NCBI GenBank assembly: GCA_020048645.1
Contig: JAIFMG010000146.1
Coordinates: forward strand, 1-64,000
Reading direction: 5' to 3'
Source: Bacteroidota bacterium
Lineage (GTDB): Bacteria > Bacteroidota > Bacteroidia > Bacteroidales > UBA6013
DNA: 64,000 nt
The notes under the pieces were generated by a model, which was given only the letters and a program-made list of their open reading frames with translations, was not told where the DNA came from and did no database searches. This document shows positions 18,409 to 27,603 of the stretch, one piece after another; within the stretch, counting starts at the first letter, position 1, and the number at the start of each line of letters is the position of its first letter. A program made the translations under genes and the position numbers.

Positions 18409-19205
18409 GGGGCGGGGTACATGAACGAGCGCACCGTGGCGAGCATCTGCTCCGACATGGCGGCGTTGCAGGCCACGATCTCCTTGCCGAACAAGTAGTC
18501 GGTCCCGCCCCGGAAGTCGTGGACGGTGCCTCCGGCCTGGCGCACCAGCAGGATGCCCGCGGCCACGTCCCAAGGGTTGAGGCTGTACTCGTAGAAGGCG
18601 TCGAAGCGGCCGCAGGCCACGTAGGCCAGGTCGGTGGCCGCCGAGCCGGGGCGCCGCAGCCCGCGCGAGTGGACCATGAAGTGCTCGAGCGAGCGGATGA
18701 AGTTGGGCAGAAGGCTGTAGTCGTAGTACGGGAAGCCGGTGCCGATGAGGGCGTCGTCGATGCTGGCCGTGGCCGAGACGCGGATGGGCTTGCCGTTGAG
18801 CAGGGCCGGGCCGCCTTTCCAGGTGTGGAAGCACTCGTCGGCCCCGACCTCGTAGATGACGCCCACGACGATCTCGTCGCCCTCGCGCAGGGCCACGCTC
18901 ACCGCATGCGGGTAAAGGCCGTGGATGAAGTTGGTGGTGCCGTCGAGCGGGTCCACGATCCAGTCGAAGCGCTCGCCCCGGCGGTCGGAGGTGCCCTCCT
19001 CGGCGATGAAGCCGGCCTCGGGCAGGAGCTGGCCCAAGCGCTCCACCAGCATCTTCTCAGCGTGCTTGTCCACGCGCGTAACCAGGCTGTGCCTGCTCTT
19101 GGTCTCGACCTGCTCGGGCGCGACCTGGTGGCGCTCCGAGCGAATGTACTGGCCGACCTCCACGCAGACGCGGCGGGTCTCCTCACTCAACAGTTGGTAG
19201 TCCAT
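18405..19205 (-). CDS. suhB: Inositol-1-monophosphatase family protein
   Basis: FIAEEGTSDRRGERFDWIVDPLDGTTNFIHGLYPHAVSVAL (IMPase motif 1), WDVAAGILLVRQAGGTVHDFRGG (motif 2). Start at 19205 (MDYQLLSEETRR). Confidence 0.92.
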   Translation of the reverse strand: MDYQLLSEETRRVCVEVGQYIRSERHQVAPEQVETKSRHSLVTRVDKHAEKMLVERLGQLLPEAGFIAEEGTSDRRGERFDWIVDPLDGTTNFIHGLYPHAVSVALREGDEIVVGVIYEVGADECFHTWKGGPALLNGKPIRVSATASIDDALIGTGFPYYDYSLLPNFIRSLEHFMVHSRGLRRPGSAATDLAYVACGRFDAFYEYSLNPWDVAAGILLVRQAGGTVHDFRGGTDYLFGKEIVACNAAMSEQMLATVRSFMYPAP

Positions 19206-19380
19206 GGGACGTTTTTTTGGTTTTGCTGGCCGCGAAGATACGCGCCTGCCCCGAAAGGCAAAGCCCCCGCCCGCCTGCCCCCTCCGCGAAGAAAAGCGTG
19301 CCGCGATGCGGAAATAAGGTCCCGAAAAACTATCTTTGGAGCCCAACTTCGATCCATCAACCCCAAAAACGAGGAAGCCC

Positions 19381-20178
19381 ATGAGCCTTACCCGTCCCCT
19401 GCACAAGATCCTCCGACACTGGGCGCTGGTGGTCCGCGGACAAATGCGCCAACTGCCCATGGACCGGCACGGCTCGCCCTACGGGGCCTGGTCCGTGCCC
19501 CGGGGGCTGGTCAACGACCAGTCGGTCTGCTACCTGGCCGGCGCCGGCACCGACATCTCCTTCGACCTCAGCCTGGTGGCCCAGACCCGCTGCCAGGTGC
19601 TGATCTTCGACCCCACGCCCAAGGCCCGCGAACACTACGAGCAGGCCGTGCGCGACATCCGCCAGGGCCTGCCCTACAAGGCCCAAGACCGGCCGTTCGT
19701 CTTGGCCCCCTCCGTCCTCGACGACATCAACTTCGTCAACGAGGGCCTCTGGGACAAGAGCGAGCTCCTCAAGTTCTACGCCCCGGCCGACAAGGCCCAC
19801 GTCTCGCACTCGGCCCTCAACCTCCAGCGCACCGACAGCTTCTTCGAGGCCCAGGTCCGCTCCGTGGGCGAGTTCATGGAAGGCTTCGGGCACGAGGCCC
19901 TGGACTTCCTCAAGCTCGACATCGAGGGCGCCGAGTACGCCGTCCTGGACGACCTCCTGGCCCGAAAGCTCGACATCAAGGCCATCGCCGTCGAGTTCGA
20001 CGAGCTCAACCAGCCCCTCGACAAGCACTACCTCAAGCGCGTCCGCCAGCGCATCCGGGCCCTCCACCAGGCCGGATACCACACCGTCGAAGTCGATGCC
20101 AACTACAACCATACCTTCGTCCGCGCCGACGTATTCGAGCGTTTGCGCCAAAAGAACGCGAACCCCCTAGGAGCGTAA
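19381..20178 (+). CDS. FkbM family methyltransferase
   Basis: MSLTRPLHKILRHW...SVCYLAGAGTDISFDLSLVAQTRCQVLIFDPTPKAREHYEQA...EALDFLKLDIEGAEYAVLDDLLARKLDIKAIAVEFDEL. Confidence 0.85.
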   Translation: MSLTRPLHKILRHWALVVRGQMRQLPMDRHGSPYGAWSVPRGLVNDQSVCYLAGAGTDISFDLSLVAQTRCQVLIFDPTPKAREHYEQAVRDIRQGLPYKAQDRPFVLAPSVLDDINFVNEGLWDKSELLKFYAPADKAHVSHSALNLQRTDSFFEAQVRSVGEFMEGFGHEALDFLKLDIEGAEYAVLDDLLARKLDIKAIAVEFDELNQPLDKHYLKRVRQRIRALHQAGYHTVEVDANYNHTFVRADVFERLRQKNANPLGA

Positions 20179-20230
20179 GCGAAAATGATTACTTTCGCCG
20201 CCGTTTCAAAACCCCTTTAATTCCACAGAG

Positions 20231-20503
20231 ATGCTCCCTAGATTCCTCATCGCGGACAACTCACAAGAGTTGCCAGAAAAGATTTTCGTGCTGCACACGC
20301 AGACCCCCCGCTTCCTCGTGGCCAGCGACCTCGACAGCCTCGACGCGCCCCAAGGCGAGAAAGACGTCTATTGGTTGGACGGCAAGCCCTCCAGCGACGC
20401 CGAAATCGAGAAGCTCATGGCCGAGGCCGAAGAGTTCCTCTTCGCCGAGCTGGACAACCAAGACAGCATGTACGGCGACGACGAAGAGGAGGACGAGGAA
20501 TAA
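20231..20503 (+). CDS. Small acidic hypothetical protein
   Basis: 90 aa, acidic tail MYGDDEEEDEE; GC-rich codon usage like neighbours. Confidence 0.65.
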   Translation: MLPRFLIADNSQELPEKIFVLHTQTPRFLVASDLDSLDAPQGEKDVYWLDGKPSSDAEIEKLMAEAEEFLFAELDNQDSMYGDDEEEDEE

Positions 20504-20542
20504 GCCCCCTCGCCCACCCCGCTTCCCATCGCCCATCAGCCC

Positions 20543-20576
20543 AAAGGCCCGGCCGGATCCGTCCCGCCGGGCCTTT
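20543..20576 (+). terminator. Putative terminator hairpin
   Basis: AAAGGCCCGGC-cggatccgtccc-GCCGGGCCTTT; weak T tract. Confidence 0.45.
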
Positions 20577-20887
20577 CCGCTCCCCGGCAGCGCGCCCGCC
20601 CCGCCGCCCACACGGCCTTCCCGTAGGGGCTGGGCCATCTCCCCGCGACCCTCTTCCGGGCGAAGGCCTTGGTTCTGGCTTCCCCTCCACGCCTTTGCTG
20701 AACGCCTGCGACATGTCGCAGGATCCGAACGTCCGGCAGACCAGGTGAACGGGCATCGCCTTGACCGCTTGCACGACGGAGACCTCCAACAGCATCGCGA
20801 ATCCGCCCTATCTTGCCGCCTTCCGTGGGCCCACCAGCGCGCGCGCAGCACACCGCCCACGAGTTCAAAAGAATAACGGCAAAGCGC

Positions 20888-20917
20888 TTGTTTTTCAAAG
20901 TGCAGTTTGTATCTTTG
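20888..20917 (+). promoter_or_regulatory. Bacteroidota-type promoter TTG-N19-TATCTTTG
   Basis: cTTG tttttcaaagtgcagtttg TATCTTTG; followed by ATG at 20941 of a short ORF. Confidence 0.6.
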
Positions 20918-21157
20918 GCTATCCTCAATTCCACCACCCGATGAACAAGCTACCCTTCAAAACCGCGGATGTCCAGGGCCAAAGCAGGCAGCCAAACTTC
21001 CAAAACCTGTCAATTCGAATTTTGACGGATTGGCTTGGCTGCTGGAGCTGTGCATAAAATTCGTACTTGCACAATTGTGCTTTTGGGTAGGAATTGAAGA
21101 TGGTGGAAGTAATGACGTTAGCGGTCAGCTTAATACGACATTGTAACTACAAACAAA

Positions 21158-21874
21158 ATGATTAAAGAAAAGATAGTTTCTGCTTATGAAATAATGGCTG
21201 ATAAGTATAACGAACTTATTGACCACAAACCTCACAACGCGTATTATGACAGACCAAACACTCTACAATTGCTACCAGATGTGAATGGAAAAGCAATTCT
21301 TGATGCAGCTTGTGGACCTGGAAAATATGCTGAAATTTTAATTGATAAAGGAGCGATAGTCAAAGGATTTGATATAAGTCCAAAAATGGTTGAATTAGCA
21401 ATCATTAGGAACAAAAACAAGGGGGAATTTTTTGTTCATGACTTCTCTACACATTTCTCTATGATAGAAGATAATTCGTGTGACATAGTGCTTTGTGCAT
21501 TAGCACTTCATTACACCGAAAACTGGTCATTTACTATCAAAGAATTTAATAGAGTTTTAAAAAACAAAGGAATACTTGTAATATCAATTGAGCATCCATT
21601 TTTTGAATACAATTATTTCAAGTCAAAGAAATATTTCGAAGTTGAAAATGTAAAATGCACTTGGAAAGGTTTCGGACAACCAGTTGAAGTGAATAGTTTT
21701 AGAAGACCTCTGCAAGAGTGTATAACGCCATTGACAGATAACGGTTTTTACATTGACAAACTAGTTGAACCTAAACCAACAATAGAATTTGAACAATTAG
21801 ATCCAAAACATTTTAAAGAACTAAATGAATTTCCTGCATTTATGTGTATTAGAGCCATTAAGAGAGATGACTGA
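21158..21874 (+). CDS. SAM-dependent class I methyltransferase
   Basis: NGKAILDAACGPGKYAEILIDKGAIVKGFDISPKMVELA...; AT-rich, foreign composition. Confidence 0.88.
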   Translation: MIKEKIVSAYEIMADKYNELIDHKPHNAYYDRPNTLQLLPDVNGKAILDAACGPGKYAEILIDKGAIVKGFDISPKMVELAIIRNKNKGEFFVHDFSTHFSMIEDNSCDIVLCALALHYTENWSFTIKEFNRVLKNKGILVISIEHPFFEYNYFKSKKYFEVENVKCTWKGFGQPVEVNSFRRPLQECITPLTDNGFYIDKLVEPKPTIEFEQLDPKHFKELNEFPAFMCIRAIKRDD

Positions 21875-22109
21875 AAATGATAAAAAAGCCGAACCGCTAA
21901 CAGTGTTTATAAGAAATAGCGGGTTCAGTGCTAAATCAAAGGACAGTAATTAAAAAAAAAGTCAGTACCAAACTGAAAGTGAATTGCTTTTAATCCACCA
22001 ATTCTCATACACTCAACGTTATGCTCAATTTAAAATGAGGTAAACCATCCCAATCAAAGAGAATTTCGTAAATTTGGAATTTAATTCTTGAAATAAAATA
22101 CAAAGTGAA

Positions 22110-23831
22110 ATGACAGGCAGGAAAAAACTAAATTTGGGCTATTCTGATTTTAAAAACATAATTGTATCAAATTCATATTTTGTTGATAAAAGTCTGTTTG
22201 TAAAAGAGATAATTGATACGGAGCAAAGCGTCTTATTGTTTCCCCGTCCTCGCCGTTTCGGAAAGACATTGAATTTATCAATGATAAAATATTTTTTTGA
22301 TAAAAATGAAAGCGAAAACGAGAACCTATTTCAAAATCTGAAAATATGGCAATCCGAAGATTATATTAAAGAGTTCTACAGAAAATATCCAGTAATAAGC
22401 CTAAGTTTTAAAGATGCGAAAAAAGAAACTTGGAATGAAACTCTGAAACATATCAAAATAGAAATTTCAGAAGAATTTAAACGACATAGATATTTACTAA
22501 ATGGGGACGCTTTGTACGAGGATGAAAAAGTAAAATATAACAACATCATTTCTGGAAAAGGCGATGCTATTGATTTTGAAGTAAGTATAAAATATTTATG
22601 CAAGTACCTTGAAAGACACCACAAGGAAAAGGTTGTTGTTTTAGTAGATGAATACGACACACCCATTCAATCTGGATATGGAAAATTTTACGATGAAGTA
22701 GTTTCTTTTATGCGAAACTTGTTAAGCGGTGCATTTAAAGATAATTCGACTCTTTACAAAGGTGTAATTACAGGAATATTGAGAGTGTCGAAAGAAAGTA
22801 TTTTTTCGGGTTTAAATAATTTGAGCGTTTATTCAATTTTAAACAATCAATTCTCTGACAAATTCGGGTTTACAGAGCAGGAAGTAAGCAAAATTATTGA
22901 AGATTTTGAAGTTAAAACCGAATACAGTCAAATTAAGAAATGGTACAATGGATATAAATTTGGTAAAACGGAAGACATATACAACCCTTGGTCTATTTTA
23001 AATTATGCGCTACACCCCGAAGACGGTTTCAATACATTTTGGACAAATACTAGTTCCAATGAGCTAATGAAAAGTCAAATAAAGAAAAAGGACGCAGCTT
23101 ATATCCGACAAGAAATAATGAAATTGATCAATGGCGAAACTATTGTCAAGGATATTGAAGAAAATTTTGTTTTTTCCGATTTAGATACGCCAAAAGAAAT
23201 ATTGTGGACATTGCTGACTTATAGCGGATATTTAACGACTCGAAACAATGTTTCAAGAAAGGAATATGAACTAATTATTCCGAATTATGAACTAAAAACA
23301 GTTTTTCAAGATACAATTGTTGAATGGTTGCAAACCGATATTAAAATCATTAAATCACTGCTGCAAAATACTGCGAATTATTTAATTTCTAATAAAATAA
23401 ACGAATTTGAAAAAGGATTTAAACAAATAATCGGCGATACATTCAGCTATTACGATACGGCCAAGAATAATGAATATATTTATCATTCCTATGTTTTGGG
23501 ATTGCTTGCAATTGTTGGCGATGATTATATCATAAAATCAAACAAAGAAAGCGGAGAAGGAAGATATGATATTATGCTAATTCCTCACGACAAATCAAAA
23601 AATGGAGTCGTAATTGAAATCAAACAAATTGAAAAACAGAAAGATAACGAAAGCGATAGTCATTTCGCTAAACGAATTAATGAAATGATTGAAAGAGCCT
23701 TAGCACAAATAGATAAGAATCAATATTACAAAGAGCTAATTGAGAATAAAATAAGAATTGAAAATATTATTAAAATTCCAATAGTTTTTGCAGGAAAAGA
23801 ACCGTATATAACGTTGCTCAAAGAAAAATAA
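22110..23831 (+). CDS. AAA-ATPase-like / PD-(D/E)XK nuclease family protein (PF09820 + PF08011 type)
   Basis: LNLGYSDFKNIIVSNSYFVDKSLFVKEIID...LFPRPRRFGKTLNLSMIKYFFD...VVLVDEYDTPIQSGY; C-term GEGRYDIMLIPHDKSKNGVVIEIKQ. Confidence 0.92.
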   Translation: MTGRKKLNLGYSDFKNIIVSNSYFVDKSLFVKEIIDTEQSVLLFPRPRRFGKTLNLSMIKYFFDKNESENENLFQNLKIWQSEDYIKEFYRKYPVISLSFKDAKKETWNETLKHIKIEISEEFKRHRYLLNGDALYEDEKVKYNNIISGKGDAIDFEVSIKYLCKYLERHHKEKVVVLVDEYDTPIQSGYGKFYDEVVSFMRNLLSGAFKDNSTLYKGVITGILRVSKESIFSGLNNLSVYSILNNQFSDKFGFTEQEVSKIIEDFEVKTEYSQIKKWYNGYKFGKTEDIYNPWSILNYALHPEDGFNTFWTNTSSNELMKSQIKKKDAAYIRQEIMKLINGETIVKDIEENFVFSDLDTPKEILWTLLTYSGYLTTRNNVSRKEYELIIPNYELKTVFQDTIVEWLQTDIKIIKSLLQNTANYLISNKINEFEKGFKQIIGDTFSYYDTAKNNEYIYHSYVLGLLAIVGDDYIIKSNKESGEGRYDIMLIPHDKSKNGVVIEIKQIEKQKDNESDSHFAKRINEMIERALAQIDKNQYYKELIENKIRIENIIKIPIVFAGKEPYITLLKEK

Positions 23832-23855
23832 CAAAGTGCATTCCCGTTATCGCCA

Positions 23856-24110
23856 GTGTGCCACCCGCAGCAGGATTCCACAGGTCGTCGAGGTGGCCAG
23901 GGCCACCAAAGGGCATTGGGCTGGCGCAGTCAACTGGGCGGAAAACCGTATCAACAACGGGATACCCGAGGGCTTCAACTCGCTCTTCCAGGCCGCCAAA
24001 GCCAGGGGCTACAGGAAAACAGAGACCTCAAGGCGGTCATCCACACATTCACGGAAAACTAGATTTTGCCCGTGTCAATCCTTTTTGCGCTACCCGCACA
24101 CTCGTATAAA
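23856..24110 (+). pseudogene. ISL3-type transposase C-terminal remnant, frameshifted
   Basis: Homologous-looking pieces in three frames: HWAGAVNWAENRINNGIPEGFNSLFQAAKARGYRKTE; LKAVIHTFTEN; GKLDFARVNPFCATRT. Resembles the ISL3 DDE C-terminus pattern INNG..EGxNSxxQAAKAxARGYR...GKLDF. Confidence 0.65.
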
Positions 24111-24114
24111 GAAC

Positions 24115-24185
24115 CTACAATCATGGCACCCCTTCGGGCTTGGTCGAGTCTTCAAGGCAATCCACTACGTTTGAACGCGACTTGG
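24115..24185 (+). repeat. Dispersed repeat copy A (pairs with 63605-63675)
   Basis: ctacaatcatggcaccccttcgggcttggtcgagtcttcaaggcaatccactacgtttgaacgcgacttgg aligns without gaps to 63605-63675, about 60 of 71 positions identical by hand count. Confidence 0.75.
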
Positions 24186-24204
24186 TATCAACACTGAAAT
24201 TGAA

Positions 24205-27200
24205 ATGCCAATATTTCGAAAATCAATCGTAGAAAAACACCTTCAAAACCTTGACGAAAACAAGGTGGATTGGGCCTTTGGGAAATTCCGTAGCTTCTAC
24301 GGTGACCCCTTGAGATTGCGCAATATCATGCAGCTCAAGGAAGAGAACTATCAAGAAGGATTCCTGCGCGAAATCTTCGTGCAGGTCTTGGGCTATACCC
24401 TCAACCCAGACAAGGAATACGACCTGACCACCGAGTTCAAAAACCTGAAAGACAGCAAAAAGGCGGATGGCGCGATCCTCAAAGACGGAAAAGCGATTGG
24501 CGTGATCGAACTGAAATCGACAAAGACAAAAGACCTGGAAAGCATCAAAGAACAAGCCTTCGGCTACAAAATAAACCAACCCGATTGCAAATACGTCATC
24601 ACCTCGAACTTCCAGAACATCCGCCTTTACATCGACAACGCGACCGAATACGAAGAATTCAACTTGTTCGACCTGTCCAAGGAACAATTCCGTGTTTTCT
24701 ACCTGTTGCTGAACCAAGAAAGCATCACCAACCATCTGCCCGAAAAACTCAAACAGGAGACCCAATTCCACGACAAAGAAATCACGGAAAAGCTCTACAA
24801 AGACTACAAGACCTTCAAGGACAGAATCTTTGACTTCCTGGTCAGCGGAAACCCGCAATATGACAAGATCACCTTGTTCAAAAAGTCGCAAAAACTTTTG
24901 GACCGGTTCCTGTTCGTCTTCTTTGCCGAAGACAGCGGGCTCATTCCCCCCAACGCGATAAGCAAGATCATCGACCAATGGAAAATGTTCGTTGAAAACG
25001 ATGAAAACTTCTCGCTTTACAGCCGATTCCAGAAATTTTTCCAGCATCTCGACAAAGGGCACGTTTACAAGCAATGGGGAGAAATTCCTGCGTACAATGG
25101 CGGGCTTTTCCGGCACGATGAGATCTTGGACGACCCCAACCTGGTCCTGCCCGATGGCCTTTTGCAAAGCCACGCCTTGTCGCTTTCCGCCTACGATTTC
25201 GGCAGCGAGGTGGATGTCAACATCTTGGGGCATATCTTCGAGCACTCGCTTTCGGAAATCGAAGAAATGGAAAAAGCCCTCCTCGAAGAATCTCCCTCCC
25301 TGCAAGCGTCGAAGCCTGTCAGCAAGCGGAAAAAAGACGGGATTTTTTACACGCCCAAGTACATCACAAAATACATTGTCGAGAACACCGTCGGCACGCT
25401 CTGCTCCGAAAAGAAAACTGGACTGGGGATCGACGGCCTGCTGATCGATGAGGGCTTCTACCTGAAAAATGGCAAGCTCAACCCAAAAGGGAAAGCCCTT
25501 TTTGAAAGCCTGCAAGCCTACAAAAGCTGGCTTTTGACCCTCAAGATACTCGATCCCGCCTGCGGGAGTGGCGCGTTCCTGAACCAGACGCTCGACTTTC
25601 TGATCGCCGAGCACAAGGCCATCGACAATCTGATCTCGGAGCTGACAGGCGACCGGATGAGGATTTTCGACACGGACAAGCACATCCTCGAAAACAACAT
25701 TTACGGTGTCGATATCAACGAGGAAAGCGTCGAAATCGCCAAACTCTCGCTTTGGTTGCGAACCGCGCGCCGCGGCCGAGCACTTTCCGACCTTTCGGGC
25801 AACATCAAATGCGGCAACTCCCTGATCGACGACCCCGCGGTGGCGGGCGAAAAGGCTTTCGACTGGGAAAAAGAATTTCCCCCTGTCTTCGACCCCGACG
25901 CCAAGGGAAAGGCCGCCCCCAAAGCCCCGGAAAGCCCTGCCCACTACGGAGCCAAGACTGGAGGCTTTGACGTGGTCCTGGGCAATCCGCCTTATGTTGA
26001 CATCAAAGGCTTGGAAAAAATCATGGTCAAGGCGTTGTTCAAGAAGTACGAAACAGCGGAGAATCGAATCAATTTGTACTCCATTTTCATTGAAAAGGCC
26101 TACCACTTGGCAAAAGACAACGGGTTCGTGTCATTCATCACTCCCAACTCTATTCTCGTCAATTCTTCATACACCAAAATCAGAACCCTGCTGCTCAACG
26201 ACATGGCAACCATCATCAAATTGCCAGACAATGTTTTCTCGGATGCGAAAGTTGAAACCATTGTGTTCGCCTTCAGAAAAAACTCGCCCTCGCCCAATGC
26301 TAAAGTTATGGTGTATGACAAAGGCGCAACCCTGGACATGATTGACGATAGAATGATGAAAACCATCAGCAAGGAGGCTTGGGAAAAATCGAATGAACAC
26401 ATTTACAATATTTTTGTTGGCCGCGATGAGCTTCAAATTCTGCAAAAGATTGAATCCCAATCCATCGAATTGAAGCAAATCGCTAATTTTTCATTGGGCA
26501 TCACTCCCTACGACAAGTACAGAGGACATTCCGAGGAAACGATCAAGAACCGGAGATTCCACTCGCCTCGGCAATTGAACCCTGATTACAAACCCCTGAT
26601 CGCGGGTGAAAACATCACAAGATACCATGTCAGCAGCGAGGTCAAAGAGTACATCCACTACGGCGATTGGCTTGGAGCCATGCGGGAAGCAAAGTTTTTC
26701 ACGCAGCCCAGGCTTATCGTCAGGCAGATAGTCTCGGGCCATCCTCCTCGGATTTACGCGGGTTTCACGGAAGAAGAATTGTACTTCAGCCAAATCGGCT
26801 TTTCCATCCTTCCCAACACAAAAGATGTCGAGGTCAAATTCCTGGCTTGCCTGCTGAACTCCAAGCTGATGACTTTTTACCACAAGCATAAATTTCTCGA
26901 TCAGGAAAAATCCCTTTTCCAAAAGATATTGATCGCCAATTGCAAGCAATTTCCCATCCGAATTGCCGACGCGCAACAGGCCTTCATCGAAAAAGCCGAC
27001 GCGATGCTTGCCTTGAACAAGGCACTGCAAACCGAAAAAAGAAACTTCATCAGCAGCCTGCAAGAAGACAAGGGTGTCGAAAATGTTACCCGCGCGCTGG
27101 AAAACTTTCATGAATTGGAATATGACGCCCTCAAAAAAGAATTGCTCAAGCAAAAAGTAAGCATCAGCCTGGGCAAGGAAAACAACGAATGGCGGGAGTA

Positions 27201-27339
27201 TTTCAACGCCACGAAAAACACCGTAAATAAAATCCTAGCGCGCATCGGCCAGACCGACAGCGAAATTGACCGCATGGTCTATGAACTGTACGAGCTCAGC
27301 CCCGAAGAAATCGAAACCGTCGAAAATTCGACGCGCTAG
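24205..27339 (+). CDS. Type IIG restriction-modification-like enzyme (nuclease + N6-adenine MTase + TaqI-like specificity domain)
   Basis: 1044 aa; N-term EYDLTTEFKNLKDSKKADGAILKDGKAIGVIELKSTKT (PD-(D/E)XK-like), MTase LDPACGSGAFLNQTLDFL and FDVVLGNPPYVDIKG, C-term specificity region. Confidence 0.9.
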   Translation: MPIFRKSIVEKHLQNLDENKVDWAFGKFRSFYGDPLRLRNIMQLKEENYQEGFLREIFVQVLGYTLNPDKEYDLTTEFKNLKDSKKADGAILKDGKAIGVIELKSTKTKDLESIKEQAFGYKINQPDCKYVITSNFQNIRLYIDNATEYEEFNLFDLSKEQFRVFYLLLNQESITNHLPEKLKQETQFHDKEITEKLYKDYKTFKDRIFDFLVSGNPQYDKITLFKKSQKLLDRFLFVFFAEDSGLIPPNAISKIIDQWKMFVENDENFSLYSRFQKFFQHLDKGHVYKQWGEIPAYNGGLFRHDEILDDPNLVLPDGLLQSHALSLSAYDFGSEVDVNILGHIFEHSLSEIEEMEKALLEESPSLQASKPVSKRKKDGIFYTPKYITKYIVENTVGTLCSEKKTGLGIDGLLIDEGFYLKNGKLNPKGKALFESLQAYKSWLLTLKILDPACGSGAFLNQTLDFLIAEHKAIDNLISELTGDRMRIFDTDKHILENNIYGVDINEESVEIAKLSLWLRTARRGRALSDLSGNIKCGNSLIDDPAVAGEKAFDWEKEFPPVFDPDAKGKAAPKAPESPAHYGAKTGGFDVVLGNPPYVDIKGLEKIMVKALFKKYETAENRINLYSIFIEKAYHLAKDNGFVSFITPNSILVNSSYTKIRTLLLNDMATIIKLPDNVFSDAKVETIVFAFRKNSPSPNAKVMVYDKGATLDMIDDRMMKTISKEAWEKSNEHIYNIFVGRDELQILQKIESQSIELKQIANFSLGITPYDKYRGHSEETIKNRRFHSPRQLNPDYKPLIAGENITRYHVSSEVKEYIHYGDWLGAMREAKFFTQPRLIVRQIVSGHPPRIYAGFTEEELYFSQIGFSILPNTKDVEVKFLACLLNSKLMTFYHKHKFLDQEKSLFQKILIANCKQFPIRIADAQQAFIEKADAMLALNKALQTEKRNFISSLQEDKGVENVTRALENFHELEYDALKKELLKQKVSISLGKENNEWREYFNATKNTVNKILARIGQTDSEIDRMVYELYELSPEEIETVENSTR

Positions 27340-27603
27340 CGGCTGCGCCGCACGGGGAAGCCTTGCCCCGCAGTCCAACAAACTGGAAACAATGCCCGCA
27401 CGCCGCTGCTTTCGTGGCGTTTGGCGGCAGCGCCTGGCTTCGCGCACCCGGGCCTGCCGCGCGCCGCGGGGCACGATATGGCCCCATTGTTGCGTTTTGG
27501 CGCGGAAACCGCGCTGCTCCGGGCGAAGCCGGCCCAAGGGCGGCTTTGGGCGGACGCGCGGCCCAACCCAACAAACAACATCAACCCAACAGCACATCTT
27601 GAC

